Origin: Gnetum montanum
Taxonomy: Eukaryota; Streptophyta; Gnetopsida; Gnetales; Gnetaceae
Length of the DNA stretch: 63,141 nucleotides
Direction: 5' to 3'
Assembly (NCBI GenBank): GCA_015680685.1
Contig: MNCI01002250.1
Location: 436,959 to 500,099, forward strand
The position numbers and the translations under genes are program-made. Every line of letters starts with the position of its first letter. Position 1 is the first letter of the stretch. Under the pieces are notes generated by a model that was not told where the DNA came from, searched no databases, and saw only the letters and a list, made by a program, of their open reading frames with translations. This document shows positions 47,201-57,800 of the stretch, piece after piece.

Positions 47201-48012
47201 CAAAATGTTGTAAATAGGTTTGGTATGCCATGTGTATTAATTTCTAATAATGGAACTCACTTTACAAGTACTACCTTTCAAAAGCATATGCAACACTTGG
47301 TGGTTGAACATAAATTAATAACACCCTACCACCCCCATGCTAACAATTAAGCTGAGGCTACCAATAGGAAAATCACAAAAATTCTAATAAGAACTATTAG
47401 AAAGTATAGGAAAGATTCGAGCATAAAACTCAATGGTGCCCTTTAGGCCTGCAGCTCAACATCAAAACTTCCTATAGGCTATTCTCCATATGAGATGGTG
47501 TATGAAAAATTACCAATATTTTCTATTCAATTTGAGCTTCGTACACTTTCAACAGCCCTGTGACCTCAACCGTGACTTTGTGTCTAGCACAAAAAGAAAG
47601 ATTAATGAATCTCAACTTGCTAGATGAAAGCTAATTGGTCACCTTGTTAACTAACAAGTAGAACAAGGCATTCAACAAAAGGCCTCATGACCTTAAAATT
47701 AGAAAAGTCAAAATTTAACCAGGATATAAGGTCCTCTACTAGAACCCCACACACGTACCTCAACAAACTAAGTTCCAGATGTTGTGGGAAGGACCTTATA
47801 TAATTTAAGAAAATTTTCCGTATGAGGCCATGATGATCTACAAACCTAAGAGTCCAGAGAAGAAACACATGGTCAACATACAACAAGTCAAACCTTTCCA
47901 TGAGCATAAACTAGCTAATACAACAAACACCTCATCAGATGGACAACCACGATCAATATTTCATATCTCCTCCTTTCAACTTAGTTGTGGGGGAGATGAC
48001 CATCCATGCTAA
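44300..48012 (+). pseudogene. pol: ATH-2 pol (PR-RT-RNase H-IN), inactivated
   Basis: The protease region (about 44400-44710) has ALLDSSFNVNLIS, in which the catalytic DxG-type motif is already lost. It continues GLLEDVMTIVYGW. RT covers about 45330-46070, with SPLVIVLKKGGKWWVCIDF, SFLDGYSGYNQI and the catalytic FFMDDFSTYG; Met-Asp-Asp-Phe is usual for the Athila/Tat side of gypsy. RNase H runs from about 46190 to 46590. Integrase covers about 46660-48012, with HKGSYGGHYDRR, CESCQRDG, TKWVEAATVTDY and LISNNGTHFT, where the second catalytic Asp has become Asn. Stops and frameshifts are frequent. Integrase is the best-kept part. Confidence 0.87.
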
Positions 48013-49430
48013 TGACATAAGTGGCTCCTCAAATTTTCATTCTTTTGTTTTACATTATTTATTTTACACCTTGTTACTTTTACAACTCTTTATTTACACA
48101 TTCTTTATCTTACACCTTTTTGTTTTTACATTATTAATTTTTTCAAGATTTTTGTTTTACAACATTGTTAACATGCTTTGTTTTTCTTAAGTATTTTATA
48201 ATTTCTTGTGTTCCTTTCTTTGGATGTGATTTTCTTATTATGTTTTAATAATAACATGTCGTATTGCTAACTGGGTACAGTGTGCTGGATTGATGTGCAC
48301 ATGTGCTATCTAGTTATTTGATTGTTGGTGTTTGGATTCTAGCTTTGAATTTTGTTACTAATAACTAGGACATGGTTTCTTTTTCATGCAACAGGAAATG
48401 AGTTCACAACCTCCACCCATCTCCAAACTCTATCGTTTTCCTTATTCTAAAAATGTACAGTCTCTTTTTCATTAATAAAACTTTAACGAACTTGTGACTT
48501 TGGTAGTTTCTGGATTTGGAAAGGATTCAAAGGTTTGAATAAGGTGTGACTTCAAGGGGATTCAATACTCTTTGTGCCTTTCTACTTACTTGGGTGCATG
48601 TGTGTTTTCATGGATTTCTTACCATTCCATGTCGATCAATAATAAGAAGTTGAATAAGTCTTTGCATTGTGTGTTTTCCATCATAAAAAATGAAAAAAAA
48701 TGATGGAAATTCAAAGAACACCCCTTATACAAAATAAATGGGCTACAAGCACTGGTTATGGAACTAGAAAGACATGTTACCCATGCTTGAAGGTCCCCTC
48801 TAACTAAGGCCTTCCTCATTTCCTACTTCTCTTTTCTTCTTTAATGAGGAATGATGGTTGTCTTGTGTGAACACTCTTGTATCTCAAGGAGGTAGACTGG
48901 TCTTAGAATGGTAATGTAGTGTCACTGAACATGGTTGGTTTTGGTTTGGACCAAGGATGGATTTTATCAGGTCATTTAAACATGACCTCCACAAGGAACT
49001 TCATGTGACCTTAGTTGGGAACTTCATTTCACACTCTCTCTCATCCACTTATGCTATCCATGTCTTACCTCACTATCGATTTTATTTTCTAGTTCAATGT
49101 CTTGGATTAATGTGTAGAAATTCTTAGGTAGTTTCTTTTGGGTTTTTATCTTTAACTCTCAATAACCACTAATAATCTATGGGGCCCATAGAATCCTTAG
49201 TTTGAAGCTATGCAAGGGCAATGAAAGACCTATGCCTACTTTAGAGAGGACCCACTTGCATATCTTTTGGTTGAATATATTTACCCTTAGACATTCTCAC
49301 AATAGGTATCATCATTTGCATCATGAGAGAGTTGGTGATGAACTTACTCTAGTTCATCCATGCCCACGACATATGTGCATGTTAGGCTCTCAGTTGGTTT
49401 CATGGAATGTGTCCTACTTTTAGAATCAAC
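48013..49430 (+). other. ATH-2 noncoding block after pol
   Basis: This is the counterpart of 17538-18900 in ATH-1. It opens with a T-rich stretch (48030-48190), then 'gtgtgacttcaaggggatt' (48543; compare 17878), 'agacatgttacccatgcttgaagg' (48770) and 'gagaggacccacttgca' (49235). It breaks off at about 49430 before any internal promoter. Confidence 0.65.
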
Positions 49431-49439
49431 GGTCAGCCA

Positions 49440-50937
49440 TTGGGTATAGTGAAATTACTAGGAATGTCGAAGAGATTTTTCATAACTTGTCCTATCTGCA
49501 ATAATCTATCTAACACATCTTCATGTTCTGTAGGATTCATAGAGGTACTAGCTACCATTTGAGAATCTTTGATTCTAGAAAAATCAATTGGCAAAAAAAT
49601 AGATACATTGAAAGATTCTTTAATATGATTCATGATTACTTCTGTGGCTCCCACTGCATCATGATGCTGCATGATCACAAATGTTGCTCCTTCTCCATAT
49701 TCAAGCACCACTTAGAATGATGCAGCATTCCTAGAAATCTATTGTGACCATTGGGCCTCTCCTCTTTGACTACAATGATATTTTTCTATTGGCAAGATTT
49801 GTTGAGATGGTTGGCCTAACTACATCACCAATTACTTTGAATAAATTGGCCTCTTCCCTACTTCACCAATTGATGGTTTTTGCAATTTTTTGTAGATGAT
49901 GCATTGAATGCCTATAATCTTGTAGTGCCAACAGTGGAACTTGCAGATGCTACTATTGTTTTTTTGTGGTTTTGGTAGTCTCCTTAGTACCTAGTTGTTT
50001 TTCTATTTGGTCCTTTTTGGAAGGTGCTAGCTTGAGCACTTTGGCATAGGAAGCATTCTGTGCCTTAATGCATCATTTGTATACCCTAGGGTGCTAGCTC
50101 ATTTGCATAACTTTAGGATAAGGCAAGGAAATGGAAGTGTTAACTTTCCTACCTTCTTCTCCTCAAACTGCCTTTGGATTTCTGTGAAGTGTAGGTGAGT
50201 GATGTTCACATTGAACTTTCCCATTAATATTATGCTATCTCTAGCTACATATGTAGAGATTTGGTTCAATCTCTTTGTAGGAAACATGTGATAAGTGTCA
50301 ATTTTGAAATAGATCTTTTCTTTTGCAGTCAGTTAACTATATTCTTTATTGTCCTTGCCATATTCCCACTATAACCATAGCTTCCTGGTGTCTATGTTAG
50401 ATTTTTTTGATATTTGTGCCACCTTTACTCCTTTATTAGGCACATTCAATACCTCTACAATTGTCTTAATTGAGTAAGACACTGAGATCCCTTTAATTTC
50501 TACTCTAGCATCTACTTCTTAATTCTACCAAAACTAGAGTGTTTCTCCAAAATACCACTCCTCATTTTTTTTCAAAGTAGGCCACAAAGGAGATGACTAA
50601 ATTTGATGTTAGCATCTTTTAAAGAAAATTCCAAAAATTAACCAAAGTTAAGTTCCACAATTACTGTTAACATGATGCTTTTTTTTTTAATAGCCTAAAG
50701 GAATTTAAGTGATAATGTGAGTTGCTATCCCTAGATGGGCTCTTGTGGAATGTCTACTTTTGCTTGAGCATATTGCTCCATTGCAGGAGTTTGTTGATGA
50801 ATATTGAAGGATTATGTCTCCTACTCTCCTTGTTCTTCTTGTGGATTTTGCTCACTCACTTATCCTCTTCCACCACCTCGTGGTCTTTTGCTTGGAGGTT
50901 GTAGAAGTCCTCCTTGTGCTCCTCTTTTTGGGGTCAT
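49440..50937 (-). pseudogene. ATH-3 ORF3, N-terminal half
   Basis: ATG at 50937-50935 directly follows 'ttgatttcag'. It begins MTPKRGAQGGLLQPPSKRPR, then GGGRG, basic like the ATH-1 copy (MDPKR, QPRRGGRQG). Matching segments follow in order. FNIHQQTP matches FSIHQDAP, and LTVIVELNF matches MVIVELNF. YFKIDTYHMFPTKRLNQIST matches YFKIGTYHLFPTKGLKIIST. LPFPCLILKLCK matches FPFPYLIRKLCR, and TEHEDVLDRLLQIGQVM matches AEHEDVLDRLLQIGQVM. At least one frameshift (near 50510) and many stops are present. It ends about 500 codons in, where the element is cut, so the coiled-coil half is missing. Confidence 0.82.
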
Positions 50938-51429
50938 CTGAAATCAATAAAGGGTTTGGAATTATTATAGTATTCTCATAAATGAGCAACAATTTGGTAC
51001 CTTACTCATACCCTTAGTTATATCAAGTTCTTAGTTCATTATGATTGTAGAGTTAGAAACTTTTTTAAGAAAAACCCCATTAGTACTTTTCTATGGCATA
51101 AAATGAGTGGTATGATTAATTAGAAGTCTTCGTAAAGTTGTTTTGGCCTTAACATAAGTGATTTTCTTTGAAAATTCTTGATATGTTTCCTTAACTTACC
51201 CTTATAATACTTGTTAATTGTTAGCAATTTCTGAAAAATTGACTTAAATTTTCCTTACTAACATCCACCCATGACTAAGATGATGACTCTAGGATCATAT
51301 AGATTCAAAAATCACAAAAAATGGAACAAGAATGCACAAGTTATGGGCAGTAGAAGATGGGGAGTTAGAGTGCTTAGAGAATTAGCAACAACTCTCTTCT
51401 TAAGAAAATCAGAAATGAAAATTTTTCAA

Positions 51430-51532
51430 ACTCCCCCACACTATATATAGTATTTATATGTCTGATATTGTAAATATGACATCATAGATGTGATATTGTA
51501 ACTACAATGTCACCTTTTAAAAAAATCAAACT
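51430..51532 (-). promoter_or_regulatory. ATH-3 internal promoter-like region
   Basis: On the minus strand this reads a series of GATATTG/CAATATC repeats, the transition-worn form of GATATCG, followed by 'catataaatactatatatag' (about 51460-51441), a TATA box. 'gtgggggagtttgaaaaatt' follows, like 'gaggggagtttttgaaattt' of ATH-1. It stands about 500 bp upstream of ORF3, as in ATH-1. Confidence 0.55.
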
Positions 51533-51599
51533 TTCTTGAGGTTTTTTAGGGAAAAATTGAGTTCCATCATATGGTTGGAAGATATACATCATATTGAAA

Positions 51600-53000
51600 G
51601 GGTTCTGAAATGGAGATGATGCTTCAGTTATGAAAAATAAGCTTTGAAAATTTATGATTAAGGAATCTTGGGCTATGAAAATGTATGAAGTGTTGATGGA
51701 ATGAATGAGATAGACAATGGTGTTGTGTCATTATAATGAATAGTGTGAATGATATGGGAAGTTTTTATTATCATTTATTCAAATTTGAAGGCTCAAGATG
51801 ATGTGGAATCACTTGGTAAGTATAAGATACAACAATTATACAAGTGGGTCCTCCCCAAAGCATGCTCCATTCCTTAATGCCCTTGTATAACCATTCCTAA
51901 AAGTGTCCTTAGGTACTTAAGGAGTTGAATGTAATGCGTACCTATTTAGAAAAACACACTTGTTAGTACTACCAAATTGGGAAAATATCTCTATGTTACA
52001 CAAAATCATAAGTTATGATTATTCAAATAGTGAGATGAAATGGGTTTAGAAGGAATTACAGAAATTAGGACATGAGGTGTCTTACCATAGACATAATGAA
52101 TTCTTGTGTTTTATTAGTGGTTAAAGTAATCGTTATCCTTTCTATCCAAGCTTCAAACCAAGTCTAAACCACATTCTAGTAACATTGCATCGTTTCATCT
52201 CTTGGAATTACAATTATAAGACTATTAATGTTACAAGGGGTATTGTCACTTGATGTATTGTCCAAGGGAGGAGTTTTATTCATAGCACTTATTTTTATTT
52301 TCATATTTTCAAGAAGCTACATATCTTTAGGCATGGGTAACATGTCTTTCTAGTAGGACCCCTAGAAATTTATTTTGTGCTCTTTTATTTTTTAACTATG
52401 TTAACTCTTGAAGGTAGCACTTATTTGACTCTTCCATTTTTCATTAGATCTACAAGGATATAATACAACCTTAGTAACATGATAGAATTCACAATAATAA
52501 TCCAAGAAGAATCCACAAGTCCCATTGATGTCACATCCTTTTTATTTCCCCTTGGTTCTTTACTCTTTGATCCAAGCATAATGATCATAGGTTTATTCTT
52601 AGTTTGTATGATGGAAAAAATGTTATTATGGCCATGGTAAGAACCTATTATTAATGGAATGGAATGGATGGATGATGTTGGCTCACTATGCAAATAATTA
52701 GTCTTTTATGACTTTATAACATAGAGAAATCTTCATCTTATTAGACTACATCTTACCTTCATTTGAATGTGTTTTATTAAAAATAAGAAAATTTTTACAA
52801 AGGATTTGAAAACAAAGTATAAACAAAATAGATAAGATAGTAAAAATTATGAAAAAGTATAAAGAATGAAAAATGTAGAAGAATATGAGAAATTGAAGAA
52901 ATGGAAAAGTATGAAAGAATAAAAAAAGATTAAATAATATGAAAAATAAAAATAATTGTTAAATAAAAAATGAAAAAATTAGTAAGGTACGTATGGTTTT
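51600..53000 (-). other. ATH-3 noncoding block after pol
   Basis: On the minus strand it carries the same islands as the other two elements: 'ttgtagatctaatgaaaaatgg' (about 52460-52436), 'agaaagacatgttacccatgcc' (about 52352-52330) and 'ggaggacccacttgta' (about 51856-51840). Order and spacing match ATH-1 and ATH-2. Confidence 0.65.
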
Positions 53001-53009
53001 AAATGGATG

Positions 53010-55460
53010 CCCCCATGACTATTATGAAGATCAGAGAAATGGAAGATAGAACAAGTGGAAGACTAGTAAGTAGGTTGGGTAGACTCCTTTGAATACTCAT
53101 AATATGGTTTGACTTGTTGGATGTTGACAAGGATAAGCTTATATTAGCTAGATGAGTGATGAATATGTAAGAAACCAGATGGATGAGTGGCATGGAAAAT
53201 GTAGGATCCCTTCCAAAGTGTTTTAAAACTTAGCCTTTTTGGAAAAATGACTGCGATTGTAATAAAGGACCTTATTACTTGATTTTATAGTTACATTCCT
53301 TATCTGTGAATCGTGCCTTAGTTTGGAGTAATGCTTATGGACTTCACTATCCATGAGTACTATTAGTTGATGCTCATCTAAAAGATTTATATTTATTAGA
53401 CATTCTTTTTGGGATAAACTCAAATTGAGGTCAAGTTCATTGGTAGTAGCTTAAGTGTGAAGCTCTACCTAGATTGGAAGTGTTGGCAACTTTCCATAGA
53501 CTAGCTCATATGGGGTGTACCCTACAGGTAACTTATAGGATGTTCAATAGACCCATAGAGTATCGTTTAACTTTGTACTTTAGTCTTGTCTAAACCTACT
53601 TATCATCCTAGTAAGTATTCTAGTAATTTCATGATTAGTAACTTCAGGTTGACCATTTATTTTGGGATGATGCGTTGTTGTTAATTTATGGTTAACCCCA
53701 AGCTATTGCATGAGTTTCTTAAAGGTAGCACCATTGAAGTGGGCCCCATTATCTGATATTAACATTCTAATTACTCCAAATCAGTTCATTAGATGTTGTT
53801 GAAAAAACTTGGTAACTATTTTCACTGTACAATCTTTCACTACTATTGCCTCTGGCCACTTTTTGCAATAATCCATAATCACAATAATGTATGCTTTTCC
53901 ATTTGACATTGGTTGAATGGACCCTATGAAATCAATTTCCCAAATATCAAAAGGCTCCAACGACTATATCTAGTGTTGCATCCCTTCATATTTGGCGATA
54001 ATTCCTCCATCCCTTTGGCAACATTCGTAAGATTGTGCAATGTGGGCATCTTTAAATAGTGTAGGCCAAAAGTAGCCTACCATTAATAGTTTAAGTGTTG
54101 TCCTGCATCTTGCATAGTGGCCACCACAAGGACCTTCATGCACATCTTGTAAAGCTCTCTATTAGTCATGATCTAGCACATACCACCTAACAAGCCCATC
54201 TACACAAATCTTGTACATGTTGCCATTTGATTTCTATGTACTATTTGGCTTTATGAAGGAATTTTTCTTGTTGTTTTCTACTTCATTCAATAGGAAGCTC
54301 TTGTGTTGTGAGATAAGTCAAATAGTTTTTAGTCCATGTCTTCCTTGTTGAATCTACAGTCTTTATTATCTTAGTAAATAGGTCCTCATCAAGAAATTAA
54401 TTTGATAAAGGTTCTACTCAGTTACCTACATCCCATTTCAACCTTGATATATGATCAACTACAACATTTTCTATTTCTTTTTTATTAATCATTGTTATGT
54501 CCAACTCTTGGAGAATCATAAGTCATCTTATCACTCTGATTCTAACCATTGGCTTATTCATAAAAAATTGAATGGTGCTATGATTGATGTGGACATATAT
54601 TTGGTAATTGAGCACATAATGTCTAAATTTTTTAAGCATTTACACCATGACCATCAAATCCTTTTTAGTAGTGGTGTAATTTAGTTGTGCTCTGGTGATG
54701 CTTTTATTGGTACAATATATGTAATATGGTCTCTTTTGATGATTAAGTTGTGTTAGTATTGCGCCAAGTGCATAATTGGAAGCATCAGTAATGATATGAA
54801 AAGGTATTAACCAATCCAAAGCTTGGAGGATTGGTGTCTTAACTAACTTCTACTTCAAGGCTTCAAATGCATTTTCACATGAATTAGTCTAGTCAAAGTG
54901 TGCATCCTTCTTTGTGAGTTGTACAGGTGGTTTGTCTATTTTTGAAAAGTTTTCAATAAATCTTCTATAGTATCCTATATGGCCCAAAAAGGATCTTACA
55001 TATTTTACTATCTATGGCCATTGAGTGATGTTTTGGATTACTCTGATTTTTTTAGCATCTACCTCTATATCCTTCTAGGAGATTTTGTGTCCTAGCACTA
55101 TGCCTTCTTAGACCATAAGATGCCTCTTTTGCCAGTTGAGATTTAGATTGGTTTCAACACATCATTTAAGTACCTACTCCAGCTAATCTAGTTCTTGTTT
55201 GAAATCTATCTCGTATGTGGAGAAATCATCCATAAAAACCTCAACACTATTACCTATTTACTTCTAAAAGATACTTAAGACTAGTTTCTAAAGGGTTGCT
55301 AGTGCATTATAAAGACCAAAAGGCATCTATTTGTAAGCAAATCTTCCCCATGGGTTGGTGAACATGGTCTTCTCTTAATCTTCAGGTGCAATGTAAATTT
55401 GATTGTATCCATTTTTTCCATCCAAAAAGCTATAATATTCATGTTTTGAAATTATATCTA
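53010..55460 (-). pseudogene. pol: ATH-3 pol remnant (RT to IN)
   Basis: On the minus strand RT begins mid-domain with SFLDGKNGYNQI (about 55430) and has the catalytic VFMDDFSTYE (about 55240) and GHIGYYRRFIENFSK. RNase H includes ITDASNYALGAIL (about 54790) and a Thr-Glu-type core decayed to TTTKKDLMV. Integrase is very decayed: VDHISRLKWDVG at its boundary (about 54450), then the catalytic region around 53900-53700. It ends near 53010. Stops are frequent throughout. The N-terminal RT, protease and gag are lost at the 55460 breakpoint. Confidence 0.8.
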
Positions 55461-55464
55461 GGTG

Positions 55465-55725
55465 TTGGCGACCATTTGGGACGTGACCGCCAATGAGTGT
55501 CCTCGAGCAGGATTTAGGTGCTTGCTATTCTCTGGCAACACCAAGGCCCAGATACCTCCAAATAGACTCAGTAATTAATGTGAGTATGAGTGGGTGCTGT
55601 TGTGGTGTGCTGTTATGAAAAATGAAACAATTGGATTGTGTGAAAAACTATAAATGACTTATCTTAAAGAGATTCAGCCAACTTTGCAAAGTATTATGAG
55701 TTGTTGAGAGTTCCTATGTCTCGGC
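55465..55725. repeat. Left arm of a large inverted repeat
   Basis: 55533 to about 55725 is the reverse complement of about 62958 to 63141 ('tggcaacaccaaggcccaga' on the left; the right copy reaches the window end). Another 68 bases (55465-55532, from TGTTGGCGACC) belong to the same left unit, but their partner would lie beyond the window. The arm starts exactly where ATH-3 pol is interrupted. Confidence 0.75.
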
Positions 55726-55881
55726 CATGGCAAACTGAGAAAGCTTATTATTGTTTGGTGCTTGCAAGGAAAGCTCCCTTGGTTCATCTAGGAAGCAAGA
55801 ACAATTGGTTGCCATCATAAAGGAATTCAAGGCACTATCAATCATCGCTAACGTGGAAGGAAAGGATGATTTCCTTGGTAG
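55713..55881 (+). repeat. 169 bp fragment repeated at 58298-58466
   Basis: The two copies run from 'cctatgtct' to 'ttccttggtag' with only scattered differences. A frame in the 58298 copy reads MFGACKESSPGSSRKQEQMV; another reads CLVLARKAPLVHLGSKNKWL. I do not recognise the source. It may be a captured host-gene piece or the internal part of an unknown element. Confidence 0.7.
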
Positions 55882-56026
55882 GGGGAATTTATATTCACCA
55901 TAGGGTTAAATGTTTATAGGTGATGAATTTTTTGTAGTTGCAACAATCATGATAGGTTCATGTTTTGTTTCTACATGTCTCATTATGGTATGGCCATAAA
56001 TATATTCATATTTCAATTTTATGGCC

Positions 56027-56217
56027 CCTTGCAGAGTAGGAGTGATGTTGGCATCAACAATTTCAAATATGTTATTTTAGAAATTTTAGCTTGCAAAAAA
56101 AAATTCATCATAATTCTAGTTTCCATCGGAATGGTAGCCATTAATGGTGCAGGCCTCCCTGGCTAAGCGTAGAACTAGCAACGGCGCCACCAGATGCAGA
56201 TGCATTGTTTCTTTCAC
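56027..56217 (-). repeat. Inverted copy of 59002-59179
   Basis: 'ccttgcagagtaggagtgat' to 'gcattgtttctttca' is the reverse complement of the start of the module at 59000. A similar direct partner of that module starts at 61167. It is directly followed by gypsy integrase sequence, so a rearrangement lies here. Confidence 0.7.
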
Positions 56218-56670
56218 AGTCCCCCAAGGAAGAGTACATTCCATCACTGTATAACTTAGTTTATGGTTTTCCAGCAAGAATTACAATTAGGATTGTAAGC
56301 ACAGTTTCTGAATTTGTACAAAGATATAGTTAAAAAATTCATAAAGATAGAAGTTTCATGACTTTTCTTATTAAAAGAGAAGCTGAAGTAGATAAAGTAA
56401 GGGATAATTTGTTACAGAATACCTCTCAAGTTAAAAGATGGTTTGATAGGAAAGCTCTGAAAAGAACTTTCAAGATAGGGGACCTTGTCCTATTATGGAA
56501 TATGAAGAAACCGAATAAGTTTACACTGATGTGGATTGGTCCATTTCAAATTACAAAGCAATTGTCAAAGGATACTTAGAAATTATCAACTTTGGATGGC
56601 ATGGAATTGCAATTTCCATATAAGGTTTTGCATATAAAACATTATTTTGGAAAATTGCATATAGCTTGAA
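56218..56670 (+). pseudogene. Gypsy integrase C-terminal fragment
   Basis: After 'YNLVYGFPAR', the usual area past the integrase core, the frame at 56358-56579 reads KRWFDRKALKRTFKIGDLVL and WIGPFQITKQLSKDT. This is the GPY/F end of a Ty3/gypsy integrase. A stop (TAG) near 56578 and another near 56330 break it. The upstream pol is absent. It belongs to an element different from the Athila group, judging by these motifs and by its LTR start TGTTGG. Confidence 0.75.
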
Positions 56671-57157
56671 GATATCCTTACACAAAGTAATATATGTATA
56701 TACTATTAGATATAATATTACCAGGAGTATAGTATTAATTATTATGTTTAATTATGCTATTGGTATATAGTTAGATAAGTAGATAGTATATTATAATAAT
56801 AAATATATTTAGGATAAATTTATTTAAATTAGAAAATCGTTTAATTCCTACAAGTGAGACAAGTGGAATCCTACAAGTGTGACAAGTGGAAGAGGTGACT
56901 CATCAACCACTTAGTGAATATTTTGACAAGTGGTTAGAATGTGCAAAAAGAGAAAAAATTGGTTGAAGACTCTTGGAGGGAATTTTAAATTTCTAGCTAC
57001 TATAAGAAAAGGATTGGGTTGCCTAGGATTTCCTCATCTTTCAATTCAAGTTGAGTAGAGAAAGTGAGAAGAGATCTAATTTGAAAGAGAAGATGGATTT
57101 TGGGAGAACAATAAGGAAGCCTTTCATTCCTATGTGATGGGATGTTGCCCATAACAT

Positions 57158-57595
57158 GTGTTAAAGGGTTACTTGAAAGCTAGAGCATGTGGAGCACCTA
57201 AAGAATGTCCTTTCATGGCTTGGTTGGCTGATGAATTTTCATTCCTCACAAGAGGATTAGAAATAGAATCAAATATTTGGGGACAATATCAAAATTGCAC
57301 CCAAGAAGAGGAAAGGGAAGAAGAACAACCAATCAATGAAGACTCATGGGAAGAAGCCTTTATGTCCCAAGAAGAAGAAGAAAGATCCAAAAGGGAAGAA
57401 AATAAGAATTCATCTGAGAAAGAAGATGAGAAGATTGCTGAAGAAAAAGCTCAAGAAGATCAAGTTGAAAGTTCCAGCAAGCCAGAAAATAATAGAACAG
57501 CATTCATCACTTCAGAGATTGCTTATGAGAAGGTTAGAGATATGAAGATTCCTACTAGAATAACCCTCATCATTATGTTCCCATCTCAAGAATAA
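57158..57595 (+). CDS. Acidic Glu/Lys-rich ORF between integrase and LTR
   Basis: 145 residues are open without a stop. The start has MLKGYLKARACGAPKECPFM, then AWLADEFSFLTRGLEIESNI. Residues about 50-110 are almost all Glu, Lys, Ser, Gln and Asn (EEEREEEQPINEDSWEEAFM), likely disordered or coiled. It sits 500 bp after the integrase end and 200 bp before the polypurine tract, the place where plant gypsy elements carry extra ORFs. Length and lack of stops are notable in this decayed region, though Glu/Lys-rich DNA (GAA-rich) has few stops by composition. Function unknown. Confidence 0.45.
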   Translation: MLKGYLKARACGAPKECPFMAWLADEFSFLTRGLEIESNIWGQYQNCTQEEEREEEQPINEDSWEEAFMSQEEEERSKREENKNSSEKEDEKIAEEKAQEDQVESSSKPENNRTAFITSEIAYEKVRDMKIPTRITLIIMFPSQE

Positions 57596-57785
57596 TCCAT
57601 GGATAAAGGACTTGATAATGTACAATTTTTTTTTTTTAGGAATGAGGTTTTTATACCACCAAACCTTATGTTTGATGGGAGTTTTCCTCCAAAAAGATTT
57701 ATCTGTTTAGCTGTAAAAATTCAATAAAGGCTTCAGTACAGTTCAGTTTTAAAATGGGGCTTGCATAAATTTCTTTAAGCCTTTT

Positions 57786-57800
57786 AAAGAGGGGAAGAAA
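57786..57800 (+). other. Polypurine tract before an LTR
   Basis: AAAGAGGGGAAGAAA directly precedes TGTTGGCACATTTTGG, the expected arrangement for plus-strand priming at the edge of a 3' LTR. Confidence 0.75.

Larger units (their letters stand above)
40753..49430 (+). mobile_element. ATH-2: Athila-type element, 3' end lost
   Basis: The order is 5' LTR (40753-41581), primer site (TGGCAACATTGCCGAAGA at 41583-41600, a worn tRNA-Asp type), gag (41742-44287), pol (about 44300-48012) and the noncoding block (48013 to about 49430). The sequence then switches to ATH-3, which lies in the opposite direction. No ORF3, internal promoter or 3' LTR of ATH-2 is present. It is far more decayed than the copia element, with a stop every few dozen codons in most of pol. 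Confidence 0.87.
49435..55460 (-). mobile_element. ATH-3: Athila-type remnant, inverted against ATH-2
   Basis: On the minus strand, in element order: pol from within RT (55460) to integrase (about 53010), noncoding block (about 53000-51600), internal promoter-like region (51532-51430), leader, and ORF3 (50937 to about 49440). Both ends are cut. The left edge abuts ATH-2 tail to tail and the right edge is replaced at about 55460 by the terminal-repeat mosaic. No LTR remains. The same module order as in ATH-1 shows that ORF3 and its promoter are a standing part of the family. Confidence 0.82.
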
